A stretch of 7,673 nucleotides of DNA, taken from Actinomycetes bacterium (GTDB taxonomy: Bacteria > Actinomycetota > Actinomycetes > JAHEKZ01). Where the stretch lies: positions 1 through 7,673 of the forward strand of contig JAJAYM010000119.1 in NCBI GenBank assembly GCA_027117675.1, in the 5' to 3' direction. The translations under genes were made by a program, and so were the position numbers. Positions 5,950 to 7,673 of the stretch are shown here, one piece after another (position 1 is the first letter of the stretch; every line of letters starts with the position of its first letter). Under the pieces are notes generated by a model that did no database searches, was not told where the DNA came from, and saw only the letters and a program-made list of their open reading frames with translations.

Positions 5950-7469
5950 CGCCTACCCCCACTCCGCGACAGGGTGTCGAGCAGATTGCGGGTGGCCTGG
6001 GTGATCACGGGGTCATGCCCGGACAGGCCGTAGACCCAGTCGGTGGTGCCCGAGTTGAACACCGTCCCTCCCCGTGTGTAGAGGCCCATCACCGCATGGT
6101 TGTGCGCCAGGCGCGCGACGTTCTCCGGAGTTACCTCGCCAAACACGGCCGCAGCGGTCTCCTCCAAGTCGCCGCTCTCACCCGAGCGGTAGCGGGATGG
6201 AAGATCGTCAAAAGCCCAGAGCTGGGCCGGCGCGGTCGCCAGGATCGTGAAGTCCTCCGGAGTACCGTCTCGGCCCGTCGGAACCGGTAGCCCCTCCTCA
6301 CCCGAATGCGTGAACTCGCAACCGTCGACCTCGTAGACCACGATCAAGTCCTTCATCCCGAACACGTCCCCGTAGTGCAGGTCGGTCCCTGCGAAGACCC
6401 AGTGGTCAGGGCGCCAGGCGGTGTAGCCACCCGATGCCTTAGGAACTGCGTTACCCATGCGGACATACCCTCCTCGCGAGAAGCTCAACCCGGTGAGGTA
6501 GTTCTCCGGACGCCCAACGATCTGCGAGCACCAGAGCGTTGAGACCAGGTGCTGCTGGTCCGTTCCGTACAGCGGGTCAGCCTCCGGGTCGCCCTTGTAC
6601 GAGACCATCGTGCGCCCGTCATCCTCGAACCTGACCTGCCAGCAGACCGAGTTCCCGGACAGAAAGGCGATGTTGCCACCGCGCTCGATGTAGGACTCCG
6701 CCGTGTCGCGCATCCCCCACGACCAGTACTCGTCATGTCCGACGCTAATGAGCATCGAGTACCCATCCACGATGTCAGGGTGGTGCTCCAGATCGGCGTT
6801 CACTGCAACGTCAATGGCGTAGCCCGCTCGTTCGGCCCACTGCACGAACAGTCGCTCCCACTGGTACCAACCAGAGGAACCCGACCAGCGCGCCAAGCCA
6901 TGTAGGTCGGCCCACGTACGGAATCGCTCGTGCTCGGGGTCGTAGACGTCATCGAGGTTCGGGTATCGCAGATAAGGCTCCGGCTTACGCAAGAACCCAC
7001 GCGCCATCGGGCGTCGAAATGAAGCCCGGACCGCACCGGTGTAGAGGCTCGGCCCACCCCAGTCGTTGTAGGCGTTGTAGGTGTTCGTGGACAGGATTAA
7101 CAGGATTGGCGACTGTGGTTGGACCTGCCCGGAGTGTCGGACAACAAAGAATGCGAGCGACTCTTCACTGCGTCCCGTTGCTTCATCGACGGCGCGCAGC
7201 ACGACCTCGTAATAGCCGGATCGCCAATCGTCGGGAACCGTCAACTGCACCGATGCTGGCCAATCACACCCCTTCTCCGAGGCATGCTCCGGAGTCGGGT
7301 GATTTCGGCCGCGAACGTCGTTGTTACTCCAGACGATCTCGCGCGAGCCGCCAACCCTGGCAATATCAACTGAGAATCGGTGCGCCATCGTGGAGCAGCA
7401 CAGGGATACAGTCTCGCCAGCGACGTAGCTGAGCTGGTCGGCGTAGCCCTCAATCGTCAACTGTTCCAT
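5946..7469 (-). CDS. N,N-dimethylformamidase large-subunit-like protein (C-terminal domain family)
   Basis: This 507-residue protein matches the catalytic part of the N,N-dimethylformamidase large (beta) subunit, an iron amidohydrolase. Residues ~1-112 look like a beta-sandwich (GETVSL...DWRSGYYEVVLRAVD...FFVVR). The catalytic-type domain follows, with LSTNTYNAYNDWGGPSLY (126-143), RPMARGFLRKPEPYLRYP (153-170), ISVGHDEYWSWGMRD (241-255), GGNIAFLSGNSVCW (264-277) and HWVFAGTDLHYGD (356-368). Y166, H245, E247 and N273 keep the spacing I recall for Y440, H519, E521 and N547 of the Paracoccus enzyme; Y131 or Y134 would be the second tyrosine ligand. At 507 against about 762 residues, it lacks the long N-terminal extension, and no small-subunit gene is visible. 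No signal peptide is seen. The ATG at 7469 has no well-placed ribosome site. Related proteins act on unknown amides, so dimethylformamide itself is not assured. Confidence 0.85.
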   Translation of the reverse strand: MEQLTIEGYADQLSYVAGETVSLCCSTMAHRFSVDIARVGGSREIVWSNNDVRGRNHPTPEHASEKGCDWPASVQLTVPDDWRSGYYEVVLRAVDEATGRSEESLAFFVVRHSGQVQPQSPILLILSTNTYNAYNDWGGPSLYTGAVRASFRRPMARGFLRKPEPYLRYPNLDDVYDPEHERFRTWADLHGLARWSGSSGWYQWERLFVQWAERAGYAIDVAVNADLEHHPDIVDGYSMLISVGHDEYWSWGMRDTAESYIERGGNIAFLSGNSVCWQVRFEDDGRTMVSYKGDPEADPLYGTDQQHLVSTLWCSQIVGRPENYLTGLSFSRGGYVRMGNAVPKASGGYTAWRPDHWVFAGTDLHYGDVFGMKDLIVVYEVDGCEFTHSGEEGLPVPTGRDGTPEDFTILATAPAQLWAFDDLPSRYRSGESGDLEETAAAVFGEVTPENVARLAHNHAVMGLYTRGGTVFNSGTTDWVYGLSGHDPVITQATRNLLDTLSRSGGRR

Positions 7470-7483
7470 CCGAACTGTGTCAC
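7457..7483 (-). other. Possible 8-codon leader reading frame overlapping the dimethylformamidase-like start
   Basis: A GTG at 7481-7483 has AGGAGG about four bases upstream (plus 7488-7493) and opens a frame V-T-Q-F-G-W-N-S that stops at 7457-7459. It overlaps the first 13 bases of the long gene in another frame. The same ribosome site is 18 bases from the ATG at 7469, too far for efficient use, so the small frame may feed ribosomes to the main start by reinitiation. It may also be chance, or mark an indel near the true start. Confidence 0.3.
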
Positions 7484-7508
7484 GTTCCCTCCTTGGGCCT
7501 GCACGGCT

Positions 7509-7541
7509 GGTGCCGGTCGCAGTCGGACCGTGCCCAGCACC
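7509..7541 (-). other. Imperfect hairpin in the leader region of the amidase-like operon
   Basis: On the plus strand GGTGC-CGGTC (7509-7518), loop GCAGTCG and GACCG (7526-7530), then a six-base bulge and GCACC (7537-7541), form two stacked five-pair stems. There is no following T run on either strand, so this is not a convincing intrinsic terminator. It may be a leader RNA structure. The rest of 7470-7630 shows nothing else I can support. Confidence 0.35.
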
Positions 7542-7630
7542 GGAGCAGGTCGTTCACGATGCGTCCTCACCGACGAGTCAATCTTACGGGGCCGCGACTC
7601 CGCCTCCGACGTTTTCTTGTGCCTGGCTCT

Positions 7631-7673
7631 CTAGAACTCTTGCGCCTGTGTACGTACGGGCTCGAAGATGCGC
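7631..7673 (-). CDS. Possible C-terminal end of an upstream gene
   Basis: The minus-strand frame entering at 7672 reads RIFEPVRTQAQEF and stops at TAG (7631-7633). Of the three frames it has the most protein-like composition; the other two run into Arg/Ser- or Gly/Ala-rich strings. Thirteen residues are too few to name a family. If real, this gene precedes the dimethylformamidase-like gene on the same strand with a gap of about 160 bases. Confidence 0.25.
   Translation of the reverse strand, partial: RIFEPVRTQAQEF

Noticed and set aside
7380..7634. 84-residue plus-strand reading frame at the right end
   Set aside because: It is antisense to the start of the dimethylformamidase-like gene and its leader, with no ribosome site or family likeness.
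1..7673. CRISPR arrays, tRNA/rRNA genes, insertion sequences
   Set aside because: Reading both strands gave no spaced direct-repeat array, no cloverleaf-like element, no transposase and no terminal inverted repeats; the only array is the short 15-bp tandem repeat.

Overview
The window is a GC-rich (roughly 60% by eye), densely packed stretch with GTG as well as ATG starts, strong GGAGG-type ribosome sites and ATGA stop/start overlaps. A Tat-type lipoprotein signal and a small polyproline-headed membrane protein add to the impression of a high-GC Gram-positive, probably an actinobacterium. This placement is an inference from style; no rRNA or other marker gene is present. All genes but one lie on the minus strand.

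Reading the minus strand from the right end: a possible C-terminal scrap of an upstream gene (7631-7673) is followed by a ~160-base gap holding a hairpin and a tiny reading frame. Then come two translationally coupled genes. The first (5946-7469) encodes a protein of the N,N-dimethylformamidase large-subunit C-terminal family. The second (4849-5949) encodes a C45 / penicillin acyltransferase-like Ntn-hydrolase. Both families are known for acting on amide bonds, so the pair looks like a small module for an unknown amide substrate. After a 108-base gap with a weak promoter candidate lies a multi-pass membrane protein with a run of 13 prolines near its N-terminus (4030-4740).

The only convincing plus-strand gene (3234-4016) encodes a class II aldolase/adducin-family protein. 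It converges on the membrane-protein gene with 13 bases between the stops, and it diverges from the transporter operon.

From 3091 leftwards runs a complete-looking spermidine/putrescine-type (PotABCD-like) ABC importer operon: Tat-exported lipoprotein binding protein, first permease, second permease (ATGA overlap), then the first 15 codons of an ATPase cut by the window edge. A four-unit 15-bp tandem repeat fills the gap before the ATPase. A TTGACA -35 box with a weaker -10 and an 8-bp palindrome precede the binding-protein gene.

Together the locus reads as uptake of a small, probably amine- or amide-like compound beside three candidate catabolic enzymes. The substrate is not determined by the sequence. 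No CRISPR array, transposase, tRNA or rRNA was seen.
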